Source: an uncultured Muribaculaceae bacterium
GTDB taxonomy: Bacteria; Bacteroidota; Bacteroidia; Bacteroidales; Muribaculaceae
Length of the DNA: 64,000 nt
NCBI GenBank assembly: GCA_910579995.1
Contig: CAJTWH010000019.1
Coordinates: forward strand, 1-64,000
Reading direction: 5' to 3'
Position 1 is the stretch's first letter, and each line of letters starts with the position of its first letter. The translations under genes and the position numbers were made by a program. Below, in pieces: positions 24,984-32,607 of this stretch. The notes beneath the pieces are model-generated. The model worked only from the letters and a program-made list of their open reading frames with translations. It did no database searches and had not been told where the DNA came from.

Positions 24984-27062
24984 CTATAGCACGCTTGATT
25001 TGGCGTTTTCGAGTGAATTGATGTCGATATTGCGGTCTACTTTCTTGCCGTAGCCGAAGGTGTAGGTTATGCCAAGCTTGAATGTGCGGCCGCGGCGGTA
25101 GGTGTCTACCATGGAGGTATAGTTGGGGGTGATGAAATTCGTCCAGCCGCGGTGATATTTATGGAATATATCTTCTACACGCATAGTTATGTGCCAGTTG
25201 CCGTTGCCGTATGTGGCGCCGAAGTTCCATTTGTCATTGGCCCATGACTTCTCCATGCCTCCGTAGTCGAGCCCGGTGTAGCTGGGGTCATACCAGATGT
25301 TTAAATTGAAGTCGCCGATAGTATAGTCTATGTCTCCATTTAATCTGAACGAGCAGACTGATTGTCCTAATGGACCGTGAAAGCGCTCGTAAGTAAACTC
25401 AGGACGGAGCGATATAGAAAGGTCGCGGTCGAAAAACGAGGCGCTTATGCTGTAATATGCCCTAAGCCAATCAGACGGATCGAGATTTGCTGTCTGCTTG
25501 ATTATACCTCCATATTCGGCCGGTGCCGGAGTGTAGAGAGTGTAAATATCGTTGTTTATCCGCCGATAGTTCGCTCCGAGCGACATCGAAAGCCAGTCGT
25601 TGGTGATATACGAACCCGAGATGCCCGCATACCATAGATTCATGCTCTTGAGGTAAGGATTGCCTACTGTCCACTCAAGTTCATTATTTTGCACCATCAC
25701 CGGATTCGATTGCGCAGCCTCCGGGGCATGCAGGCCATAATTGAGAGAGCCGTTGATACTGACCCGCTTTGATATACCCCAGTTTAACGACGCCTCGGCA
25801 GATGGATTGACAGTGTGCTCTTTTATGCCGCCTATATTCCATATCGTGGCATTGAAGCCGGGGAGCAGTACAAGGCCGATGTTTTTGCGGGGTAACCAAA
25901 CCATTCGCAGACTCGATTTTATTTCCTGACGGTTCTGGTTGATTGACTCGTTGGCAGAGCCGGTGTAATGGGTGCGGAACCAGTCAAACGAAGCACTTGC
26001 AATAAGTTGGAATGAAAGATTAGGCCTCACAAGATAATAAGGCGATACTCCCAATTTGGCCGTGTGGGAGTCTTCTTTTGTTGCATTTGTGATTTTATCC
26101 AATGTGCCCATCTGCGTCCATCCCGATGAGGTGTTGCGGCCATATTTGTAGCCCCAATTGGCTATCACGATAAATCGATCGGAAAATGTAAGGTAGTAGT
26201 TTCCGGACAGCTGTGGCACAAGCGAGGTAGTTTTTTTCGACCCCGAGCTTTGCTCCGACCCGAAGAGCTCGGGAGTCCAATCGTCGGTGGAGTTATACCA
26301 TTCGTTGGGTGTATCGTAGTTGACAAGGCCGAAAGTATGCGTGGCGTTGACCTTGCTGCCGGTGTATTTGGCATTGAAGGCGAACTCGGTGTAGTTGCTG
26401 CGCTCGTTGAGGGTCTCTGAAAGCAAGTTGTCGATTCTGTCGTATTTCTTGCCGTTATAGTATATATCCTTATAGCTTCGAGTGCCGTAAGTGCGGTCTT
26501 TGTCATTGTCATCGTAGTGGCTCATCAACGACATACCGTAGGTCATCTTCTTGTAAACCAGTTTAGAAGCCAGATTGCCGTCGATGAAGCGCGGACTTGT
26601 ATAGTAGCCCCGGATTTTTGTCACACCTCCGGCGAGATATTTCTCCACAATGAAATTCACCACTCTGCCGGCTCCTAAGAATTTAGGGTCAGCAGGCTCT
26701 ATGATATACTCCACTCGCCTTACATCCATTGGCCAAAAGGTGGCGAGGTCAGTGTCTGTGGCCGGTTCGCCATTGATGAAGATTGACACCGGTCGGCCGT
26801 CAATTGTAGATATCGAATTGTCGCCGTCGCTCTTGAGCATAGGTATATGAAGGGCTTTTATCAGACTGCCCGCGCTGTTGGATATGCGCTTTTCCTGCTT
26901 TGACGGTATGATGTTCACACGTCCGTCTTCACCAATCCATGCCCGCTCGCCCATCACGGTAAGCTCCTTGAGCTCAGTTACTTTTGTAGAATCTTCCGGC
27001 TCCTGAGAATAGACTCCAAGCGCGCACGCCGCAGCACACAATATAATCACTTTTCTGAGCAT
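24984..27062 (-). CDS. Outer membrane beta-barrel (TonB-receptor-like) protein of the RiPP operon
   Basis: This 692-residue protein has a signal peptide (MLRKVIILCAAACALGVYSQ), a plug-like domain (about 30-140) with VTELKELTVMGERAW and SISTIDGRPVSIFINGEP, and a large barrel ending in KLGITYTFGYGKK and a short tail. It resembles the Bacteroidetes barrel family related to TonB-dependent receptors but lacks the N-terminal carboxypeptidase-like domain. The start at 27062 places the signal peptide first; an upstream codon at 27086 is possible. It overlaps the maturase gene and may pass the peptide across the outer membrane, or bind it back. Direction of transport is not known. Confidence 0.85.
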   Translation of the reverse strand: MLRKVIILCAAACALGVYSQEPEDSTKVTELKELTVMGERAWIGEDGRVNIIPSKQEKRISNSAGSLIKALHIPMLKSDGDNSISTIDGRPVSIFINGEPATDTDLATFWPMDVRRVEYIIEPADPKFLGAGRVVNFIVEKYLAGGVTKIRGYYTSPRFIDGNLASKLVYKKMTYGMSLMSHYDDNDKDRTYGTRSYKDIYYNGKKYDRIDNLLSETLNERSNYTEFAFNAKYTGSKVNATHTFGLVNYDTPNEWYNSTDDWTPELFGSEQSSGSKKTTSLVPQLSGNYYLTFSDRFIVIANWGYKYGRNTSSGWTQMGTLDKITNATKEDSHTAKLGVSPYYLVRPNLSFQLIASASFDWFRTHYTGSANESINQNRQEIKSSLRMVWLPRKNIGLVLLPGFNATIWNIGGIKEHTVNPSAEASLNWGISKRVSINGSLNYGLHAPEAAQSNPVMVQNNELEWTVGNPYLKSMNLWYAGISGSYITNDWLSMSLGANYRRINNDIYTLYTPAPAEYGGIIKQTANLDPSDWLRAYYSISASFFDRDLSISLRPEFTYERFHGPLGQSVCSFRLNGDIDYTIGDFNLNIWYDPSYTGLDYGGMEKSWANDKWNFGATYGNGNWHITMRVEDIFHKYHRGWTNFITPNYTSMVDTYRRGRTFKLGITYTFGYGKKVDRNIDINSLENAKSSVL

Positions 27063-28378
27063 AGTTGATGATGTTTGGTTTGACATTTGGGGGAGGTGAA
27101 GTAATAATCGAAGATATCAATAATCATATTGTCGATATCTTTTTCGCTGTAGCCCTGCGAACAGTATTGATGGCTCAGCCCTTCGGTAGCCTTTTGCTTG
27201 CAGCCACCCCCGCAAAGAGGGGCTATGCGGCACTGACGGCATACAGCCTTGGCCATTTTAGAGGTGTTGCGCACCTTGAGTTTATCGAGTTGATAGCTTA
27301 TTGTGCCGTCGGCGGAGAGCTTGCCTATCGAGTTCGGGGTGATGAAGTCGCGGGCAGTGCAGCCGAAAACTTCTCCATTGTAATTGATTAGGGCGTGGTT
27401 GATCTTGTCGCCGTAGCATGAGTGGCGCACATCCTGAGGCAGATAGTTGGTGTGGACGCGGAAGCCCATTTGGCGACAGGCCTCACGCATGACGCTGATC
27501 TCGGCCTCGGTGCTGTCGTTGCGCTCGTCGCGGTCTTGCCATACTCGTTGAAAATCGAAACTGAGATGGTTCATCTGTTCTTGGGTTAGTTCGCAGAAAA
27601 ATTCCGGAATAGATTTTACACTGTTTATGTTTTTGCTTGTGTAATTAACGCGAACTATAACATTTATATTGTTTTCAACGAGTTTTTTAACATTTCGCAC
27701 AATCCTATCAAAGCTCCCCGCTTTGTTGGCGAAGAACCGTGTGGCGTCATGGTCTTGCCGGCCTCCATCTAAGGTTATCTGGAATCCGCAGTCGTAAGTG
27801 CTTAGAAATGAAATCGCAGCGTCGGTAAGCAATGCTCCGTTTGATGTGAAATGAGTATGCAGGCTCACTTCTTTTTCTCTACATATCTCTGCGGCGTGCT
27901 CTATGATTTTTTTTGCTACATCTTTGAAATGATAGAGAGGCTCACCACCGAAAAAGCCTATGTCGAACGATTTTATTGTCGGATTTTCCAAAGTCTTGTC
28001 GATAAACCGGCATACAGCCGCTACCGTGGCGGCGTCCATTTTCGAGTTTGCCACATGATTTTCGTAGCAATACCAACACTTGAAGTTACAGTCTAAAGTA
28101 GGATTTATGTGTAAGATAAATTCAGAAGAATTATTGTCTGCCTCGGCTATACGCTCGTTGAGCAATGCTAACTCGTCGGTAGAGTGTTCAACTATCATTC
28201 CGGCCTCTGAGAGTTGCCCATATAATACCGGTGAGGATTCGGCAAGAGAAACCAAGTCGAGACCTTTAAGGCTTTGCAATTTATTCTTGATAGCCACAAA
28301 TTTACCCGTAAAGGAGTTGAAAAGCAAAGTGTGCTTTCCCTCTATTGTGATTTCTGAATTATATAGGCTTAGTTTCAT
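27047..28378 (-). CDS. Radical SAM/SPASM peptide maturase
   Basis: This 443-residue enzyme probably installs cross-links on the cysteine-rich precursor encoded just upstream. The N-terminal 90 residues (from MKLSLYNSEITIEG) look like a peptide-recognition segment. The SAM-radical core has CxxxCxxC (Cys97, 101, 104 in DCNFKCWYC) and GFFGGEPL. The C-terminal SPASM domain has several cysteines in CRQCRIAPLCGGGCKQK and a late HQYCSQGY, enough for two auxiliary iron-sulphur clusters. The ATG at 28378 is preferred over 28420, which lies in the intergenic hairpin. Base composition is AT-rich relative to the housekeeping genes. Confidence 0.93.
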   Translation of the reverse strand: MKLSLYNSEITIEGKHTLLFNSFTGKFVAIKNKLQSLKGLDLVSLAESSPVLYGQLSEAGMIVEHSTDELALLNERIAEADNNSSEFILHINPTLDCNFKCWYCYENHVANSKMDAATVAAVCRFIDKTLENPTIKSFDIGFFGGEPLYHFKDVAKKIIEHAAEICREKEVSLHTHFTSNGALLTDAAISFLSTYDCGFQITLDGGRQDHDATRFFANKAGSFDRIVRNVKKLVENNINVIVRVNYTSKNINSVKSIPEFFCELTQEQMNHLSFDFQRVWQDRDERNDSTEAEISVMREACRQMGFRVHTNYLPQDVRHSCYGDKINHALINYNGEVFGCTARDFITPNSIGKLSADGTISYQLDKLKVRNTSKMAKAVCRQCRIAPLCGGGCKQKATEGLSHQYCSQGYSEKDIDNMIIDIFDYYFTSPKCQTKHHQLCSEK

Positions 28379-28395
28379 CGTCGGGAGCTTGGTTA

Positions 28396-28430
28396 ATAGT
28401 GACACCTTCCGGTGTGGCAAGTGCCACTAT
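28396..28430 (-). promoter_or_regulatory. Hairpin region between precursor and maturase genes
   Basis: A 10-base stem (28396-28405 with 28421-28430, one mismatch) encloses smaller stems, ACACC/GGTGT (28402-28406 with 28411-28415) and GTGGC/GCCAC (28414-28418 with 28423-28427), that compete with it. It ends 18 bases before the maturase start, so it could limit maturase translation or protect the precursor mRNA. Confidence 0.5.
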
Positions 28431-28484
28431 AGGGTAGGTAGTTAGGAGATATTTTTCAGTCTTGGTCTTGATGTTGTCAAGGTA

Positions 28485-28784
28485 TTAAGTAAAAGGAGTA
28501 GACGGACTGGGATTGACTCCGATTATACAATCTGGATTTTTAAGATTTTTGCAATCCTTACCATTATCGGTATCAGCGCATTCTCCAATATTCTTACAGT
28601 TTCCCTTGTTTTTAGAGTTATCACAATTGGTTTCTATTGAATTCTCGCAATTTCCACCGTTTTTTGTGACTCCACCAATAGCGTCGATATTGGTGGTCAG
28701 CAAGGTGCTTTGGTTTTCGCCAACCGAATCTTCTGCAGGCAGAGATTCGATGAACGTGGCGATACGGCTTAGTTTGTTTTCCAT
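28485..28784 (-). CDS. Six-cysteine RiPP precursor peptide with double-glycine leader
   Basis: This 99-residue peptide lies directly upstream of the radical SAM maturase. Residues 1-38 form a plausible leader ending in NIDAIGG, a site suited to the C39 peptidase of the exporter. The remaining 61 residues are rich in Asn, Lys, Asp and Gly and hold all six cysteines: 46, 54, 63, 69, 78 and 86, spaced 8-9-6-9-8. Four of the six fit N/D-C-x-N (NCEN, NCDN, NCKN, DCKN). It has no hydrophobic signal peptide. I do not recognise the family; the leader lacks the usual KLSKxEM pattern of known GG-Bacteroidales precursors. The precursor role is inferred from context and composition. Confidence 0.82.
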   Translation of the reverse strand: MENKLSRIATFIESLPAEDSVGENQSTLLTTNIDAIGGVTKNGGNCENSIETNCDNSKNKGNCKNIGECADTDNGKDCKNLKNPDCIIGVNPSPSTPFT

Positions 28785-28818
28785 GTCGCTTGTTTTTTGT
28801 TAGTAATATGTTTATTGA

Positions 28819-29214
28819 TCACAATGTCGAAATAAATCCGACGTAAGAGCTCTCTTGTGTTTCGATTACGAGTTGATATTCTCCGGGGATAGTGAAGATG
28901 TGGTTTGCGGCGTCGATATCGTCGGAGTAAACACCGAGGCAAATCTCGCCGTCGGCGTCCCACAGCTCATAGCCGGTGATATCGTCTGTACCAATCGCAA
29001 ATTCGATACCGCTTTCACTGACAGTGCAGGGAATCGGACGTGTGGGAGTGCGGTGGCCTTTACTACCGGGACGGATAAGAGGCTCAACTTCTGTCTCTGT
29101 CTCGGATACTTTAAAAAGGGTTATACGATAGCTTTTATAACATTCTGCCGACACATTTAAAGATTGTATCAGAAAAAGCAAAGCTATAGTAAAAATAGAG
29201 ATAAGCTTTTTCAT
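28819..29214 (-). CDS. Small secreted DUF3244-like protein
   Basis: This 131-residue protein has a signal peptide (MKKLISIFTIALLFLIQSLNVSA) and a compact beta-rich domain with GSKGHRTPTRPIPC near residues 50-63, YELWDADGEICLGVY in the middle, and the C-terminal GEYQLVIETQESSYVGFISTL stretch typical of DUF3244 proteins of Bacteroidales. Such proteins are often encoded beside TPR/HTH membrane regulators and secreted peptides. Here it leads the RiPP operon, with a promoter 22 bases upstream of the start at 29214. It could be a signal, an immunity factor or a secreted partner; the role is unknown. Confidence 0.8.
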   Translation of the reverse strand: MKKLISIFTIALLFLIQSLNVSAECYKSYRITLFKVSETETEVEPLIRPGSKGHRTPTRPIPCTVSESGIEFAIGTDDITGYELWDADGEICLGVYSDDIDAANHIFTIPGEYQLVIETQESSYVGFISTL

Positions 29215-29235
29215 AAATTTTGATTTTGTTTGCTG

Positions 29236-29263
29236 CAAAAGTATTAATAAATGAAAGTTCCGG
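29236..29263 (-). promoter_or_regulatory. Promoter of the RiPP operon
   Basis: Minus-strand TACTTTTG at 29236-29243 stands about 22 bases before the DUF3244 start. A weaker TTGT upstream box lies near 20 bases away. No other TAnnTTTG box was found before the precursor or maturase, so this probably serves the whole operon. Confidence 0.6.
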
Positions 29264-29268
29264 ACAAG

Positions 29269-29328
29269 AAAATAGCGGCGGAAAAAGCGGCGGAATTTAA
29301 TTTCCGCCGCTTTTCCGCCGCTATTTTA
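29269..29328. terminator. Strong two-way terminator between regulator and RiPP operon
   Basis: A near-perfect stem of about 27 bases (AAAATAGCGGCGGAAAA... pairing with ...TTTTCCGCCGCTATTTT, one bulged base) with a five-base loop and A/T runs at both ends. It lies between the stop of the TPR regulator and the operon promoter and would insulate one from the other. Confidence 0.9.
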
Positions 29329-29352
29329 CCACTGCATATATGGTTAAAGCGA

Positions 29353-31020
29353 TTATAATAAACGTATTAGACTGTCTATATCTTTGAAGCCAACTTTCTT
29401 CTCAAAAACTTGAAAGCCAAGTTTTGTTCTGCGTGAATTGATAGTTCCTCTTTCTCTTCCAAACAAAACAGCTATGTTTGTCGGAGATAAAAAACACCTG
29501 ATTAGAAGGGCGAGGTGGTAGTCTGTGTCGGATAAATTTTTACGTGTGAGAAGTTCCAGTCTTGATTTGAAGTTTGGAGAAACAGAAATAACGACAGACT
29601 CTATTTCTTGCCATAATGGACTTTCTTCAGAAATTATCTTTTTATTGTTTATTAGATCTTGAAGTTTGACAATAATATCTGACCTTGCAATCTGAGGTTC
29701 TATTTCTTTTGAAGATGAATTTTGTATTAACGAAAACAACTCATCGCGCAATTGTTCTCGCATTGATTGAATATTGTCTGTCGGTTTAATATTATTTACA
29801 TTATCATTGGTAATATTGAGCGATAGTTTTAGTTGTTGTAAGCGTTCTTTTAAACTCTGCAATTCTATCATTGTTTTTTTCGACCGGTTCTGTTGATATA
29901 AAATGACAATGATAGTTAAAAACAGACCACAGGCAATAAGAGTGATAAAGAGTTGCAGCCGGGTGTTCTTGAGTTCCGCAGTTTGTCGCATACGCTCATG
30001 CAACTCATAGTTATGTATAGATTGTTGATATATGGCATAAATCTCGCCATGTCCGGTATATTCTTTTTCAAGTGTCTCTAAATATTTTTTTAAATATATT
30101 TCGAGACTATCTGTAGATAAGAATTGGCGTAGTGCGGGCTTTAGTATAATATTATATCCGCTTGTCTTATTTATCAGTTCTTTTTGTGCTATGAGTTCAG
30201 AAGCATAATGATAAGCAGTGTCAAGAATACCTGCTTTATAGTAGATATTTCCGCCAAAGGCTAACAGATTATTGTAAGATTCAGTATCAATGGTTTCTTT
30301 TATTCCGCGTATATAGTATAATGCAGAATCTATATCACCTTTATAATACTTGATAGAAGCTAAATACATTTTTGAACCGGCCATAAGTTCCGGCTCTAAA
30401 TTCTTGGAATAATTCATTGCCTCTTTGAAACAATTCTCTGCTTTATCGAATTGTTTGTCATTCATGAATGTATGTCTTAACAATTGTAAGTCGTAAACGA
30501 GGTTTAAAGTGTCTTGTTCATTGCGATCTATTGATAAAACTTCTTCGATATAAGGTACGGCTTCATCGTAGAGACGTAAGGTTGTGAGCAGGCGGCCGGT
30601 TTGGCTGAGGATGTTGCCGCGGAGTTTTTGCTTTTCGGCGGGTAGCAGGGCGAGGGCGTCTTGGTAGTAGCGCAGGGCGGAGGGGTAGTCGCCGAGGTCG
30701 CTGTATACGCGGCCGGCGTAGTAGAGAGCCTCGGGATAGTAGCCGTGGCTCTGGTGGGTGTAGGCATAGTTGAGCACTCCTACGATGAGGGTGTCGTCGG
30801 TATGGTCGAGGAATGAGCGGTCGGTGGCTTTCACGCACAGCAGGTCGTAGAAATATCTGTCGGCCTCGCCGAGAGTGGCGCGGTCGATGGCTGCGAGAGT
30901 GTCGAGCGCCTGCTCTGGCACGCTGTCGGAGAGCCGTTCGGCCTCGGCGAGACGTCCGCGTGGCTTCCATGTGCAGCAGGTGAGCAGCAGGGCTATGGCT
31001 ATGAAAATGAGATGGCGCAT
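29353..31020 (-). CDS. TPR membrane regulator with C-terminal HTH, next to the RiPP operon
   Basis: This 555-residue protein has a lipoprotein-like signal (LLLTCC), periplasmic tetratricopeptide repeats (about 20-320; for example PEALYYAGRVYSDLGDYPSALRYY), one transmembrane helix at about 348-370, a coiled coil, and a cytoplasmic C-terminal domain (about 480-555) with SDTDYHLALLIRCFLSPTNIAVLFGRERGTINSRRTKLG, a LuxR-like HTH. The layout is typical of Bacteroidales regulators that sense envelope signals. The first third is GC-rich and the rest AT-rich, with an abrupt change near 30,555, which suggests a recombinant gene. It probably controls the adjacent operon, by inference. Confidence 0.87.
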   Translation of the reverse strand: MRHLIFIAIALLLTCCTWKPRGRLAEAERLSDSVPEQALDTLAAIDRATLGEADRYFYDLLCVKATDRSFLDHTDDTLIVGVLNYAYTHQSHGYYPEALYYAGRVYSDLGDYPSALRYYQDALALLPAEKQKLRGNILSQTGRLLTTLRLYDEAVPYIEEVLSIDRNEQDTLNLVYDLQLLRHTFMNDKQFDKAENCFKEAMNYSKNLEPELMAGSKMYLASIKYYKGDIDSALYYIRGIKETIDTESYNNLLAFGGNIYYKAGILDTAYHYASELIAQKELINKTSGYNIILKPALRQFLSTDSLEIYLKKYLETLEKEYTGHGEIYAIYQQSIHNYELHERMRQTAELKNTRLQLFITLIACGLFLTIIVILYQQNRSKKTMIELQSLKERLQQLKLSLNITNDNVNNIKPTDNIQSMREQLRDELFSLIQNSSSKEIEPQIARSDIIVKLQDLINNKKIISEESPLWQEIESVVISVSPNFKSRLELLTRKNLSDTDYHLALLIRCFLSPTNIAVLFGRERGTINSRRTKLGFQVFEKKVGFKDIDSLIRLL

Positions 31021-31074
31021 AAATCAAAGTCCATAAAGCACAAGGCTTTATGGACTCAGTATGTTTAGCTTGAA

Positions 31075-32463
31075 TTAGAATTCGGCGTTGTTGGGCGTGC
31101 GTGGGAAGGGGATTACGTCGCGGATATTTGCCATGCCGGTGACGAAGAGCATGAGGCGCTCGAAGCCGAGACCGAAGCCCGAGTGGGGCACGGTGCCGAA
31201 GCGGCGGGTGTCGAGATACCACCACATGTCTTTCATCGGTATGTTGAGCTCTTCGATACGTGCGAGGAGCTTGCCATAGTCGGCCTCGCGCTCGCTGCCG
31301 CCGATGATCTCGCCGATTTTGGGGAAGAGAACGTCCATGGCGCGCACGGTGCGGCCGTCGTCGTTCTGTTTCATATAGAAGGCTTTGATGTCCTTGGGAT
31401 AGTCGGTGAGGATTACGGGTTTCTTGAAGTGCTGCTCTACGAGGTAGCGCTCGTGCTCGCTCTGGAGGTCGATACCCCATTCTACAGGCACCTCGAATTT
31501 CACGCCCGAGGCTTTAAGGATGTCGATACCCTCGGTGTAGGTGAGGCGCACGAAGTCGTTGTGGAGCACAAATTCCATGCGCTGCACCAGTTCGGGGTCG
31601 AAGTGCTCGCTGAGGAAGTCGATATCGTCGCGGCAATGGTCGAGGACATATTGTATGCAATATTTCACAAACTCCTCGGCGAGATCCATGTTGTCGGTGA
31701 TGTCATAGAATGCCATCTCGGGCTCTATCATCCAGAACTCCGAGAGGTGGCGGGGAGTGAATGAGCGCTCAGCACGGAATGTGGGGCCGAAGGTGTAGAT
31801 AGCGCCGAGGGCTGTGGCTCCGAGCTCGCCTTCGAGCTGACCGCTGACGGTGAGGGCTGTGGGGCGGCCGAAGAAGTCTTCGCTGTAGTCTATGCTGCCG
31901 TCTTCGGTGCGGGGGAGGTCGTTGAGGGGCAGGGTAGTCACTTGGAACATCGCGCCGGCACCCTCGCAGTCGCTGCCTGTGATAAGGGGAGTGTGGAGAT
32001 AGAAGAATCCTTTTTCGTTGAAGAATTTATGGATGGCGAAGGCCAATGCGCTGCGTATGCGCAGGATAGCGCCGAAAGTGGCTGTGCGGGGGCGCAGGTG
32101 GGCTTTCTCGCGCAGGAACTCCATGGTGTGGCCTTTTTTCTGGAGGGGATAAGTCTCGGGGTCGGCGGTGCCGTAGATTTCGAGAGTGTCGGCCTGTACC
32201 TCGCAGCTCTGGCCTTTGCCCATCGACTCAACGAGTTTGCCGGTGACATGGATCGACGAGCCGGTGGTGACCGGCTTCAGCTCTTCGTCGGAGAAACGGC
32301 TGAGGTCGAAAACAATCTGGAGATTGCGCACTGTCGAACCGTCGTTGAGTGCTACGAACTGCACATTTTTATTACCGCGGCGGGTGCGGACCCAGCCTTT
32401 TACCTCTACCTCCGACCCTATCAGCGCGGGGTCGAAGATATCACATATCTTCGTTCTTTTCAT
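31075..32463 (-). CDS. asnS: Asparaginyl-tRNA synthetase
   Basis: This 462-residue class IIb synthetase charges tRNA-Asn. The N-terminal OB anticodon-binding domain (about 15-105) is followed by the catalytic core: motif 2 FRAERSFTPRHLSEFWMIEPEMAF and motif 3 GFGLGFERLMLFVTG near the C terminus. The short linker and the IRDVIPFPRTPNNAEF end are characteristic of AsnRS rather than AspRS. It is intact and full length. It has a Bacteroidetes promoter of the repeated type directly upstream. The convergent arrangement of neighbours suggests it is monocistronic. Confidence 0.97.
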   Translation of the reverse strand: MKRTKICDIFDPALIGSEVEVKGWVRTRRGNKNVQFVALNDGSTVRNLQIVFDLSRFSDEELKPVTTGSSIHVTGKLVESMGKGQSCEVQADTLEIYGTADPETYPLQKKGHTMEFLREKAHLRPRTATFGAILRIRSALAFAIHKFFNEKGFFYLHTPLITGSDCEGAGAMFQVTTLPLNDLPRTEDGSIDYSEDFFGRPTALTVSGQLEGELGATALGAIYTFGPTFRAERSFTPRHLSEFWMIEPEMAFYDITDNMDLAEEFVKYCIQYVLDHCRDDIDFLSEHFDPELVQRMEFVLHNDFVRLTYTEGIDILKASGVKFEVPVEWGIDLQSEHERYLVEQHFKKPVILTDYPKDIKAFYMKQNDDGRTVRAMDVLFPKIGEIIGGSEREADYGKLLARIEELNIPMKDMWWYLDTRRFGTVPHSGFGLGFERLMLFVTGMANIRDVIPFPRTPNNAEF

Positions 32464-32492
32464 CTTAAAAAAAGTCAGTTTCTGATTTCAAA

Positions 32493-32590
32493 CCACAAAG
32501 ATACGAATAAGTGAGAGCAATGCAAAATTTATTTTTCATTGCCGAGCGGTAAGCGCGAGCGCAGCTCGCGCCGGCAACGAAAAAGCCCAC
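32493..32590. repeat. Promoter-plus-hairpin direct repeat, copy 1 (asnS side)
   Basis: About 98 bases nearly identical to 33652-33750. It contains the asnS promoter on the minus strand (TATCTTTG at 32496-32503, TTTG at 32523-32526, 19-base spacer) and, upstream of it, a nested hairpin (GCGCGAGC/GCTCGCGC inside TTGCCG/CGGCAA). Confidence 0.8.
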
Positions 32591-32607
32591 CGCCTACACG
32601 CCTAACC

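Noticed and set aside
27063..27086. Start of the outer membrane barrel gene at 27086
   Set aside because: It would put eight polar residues before the signal peptide; 27062 gives a normal signal sequence, though 27086 cannot be ruled out.
28513..28803. Plus-strand frame opposite the RiPP precursor
   Set aside because: The minus-strand frame has a leader, GG site, even cysteine spacing and operon context; the opposite frame has none.
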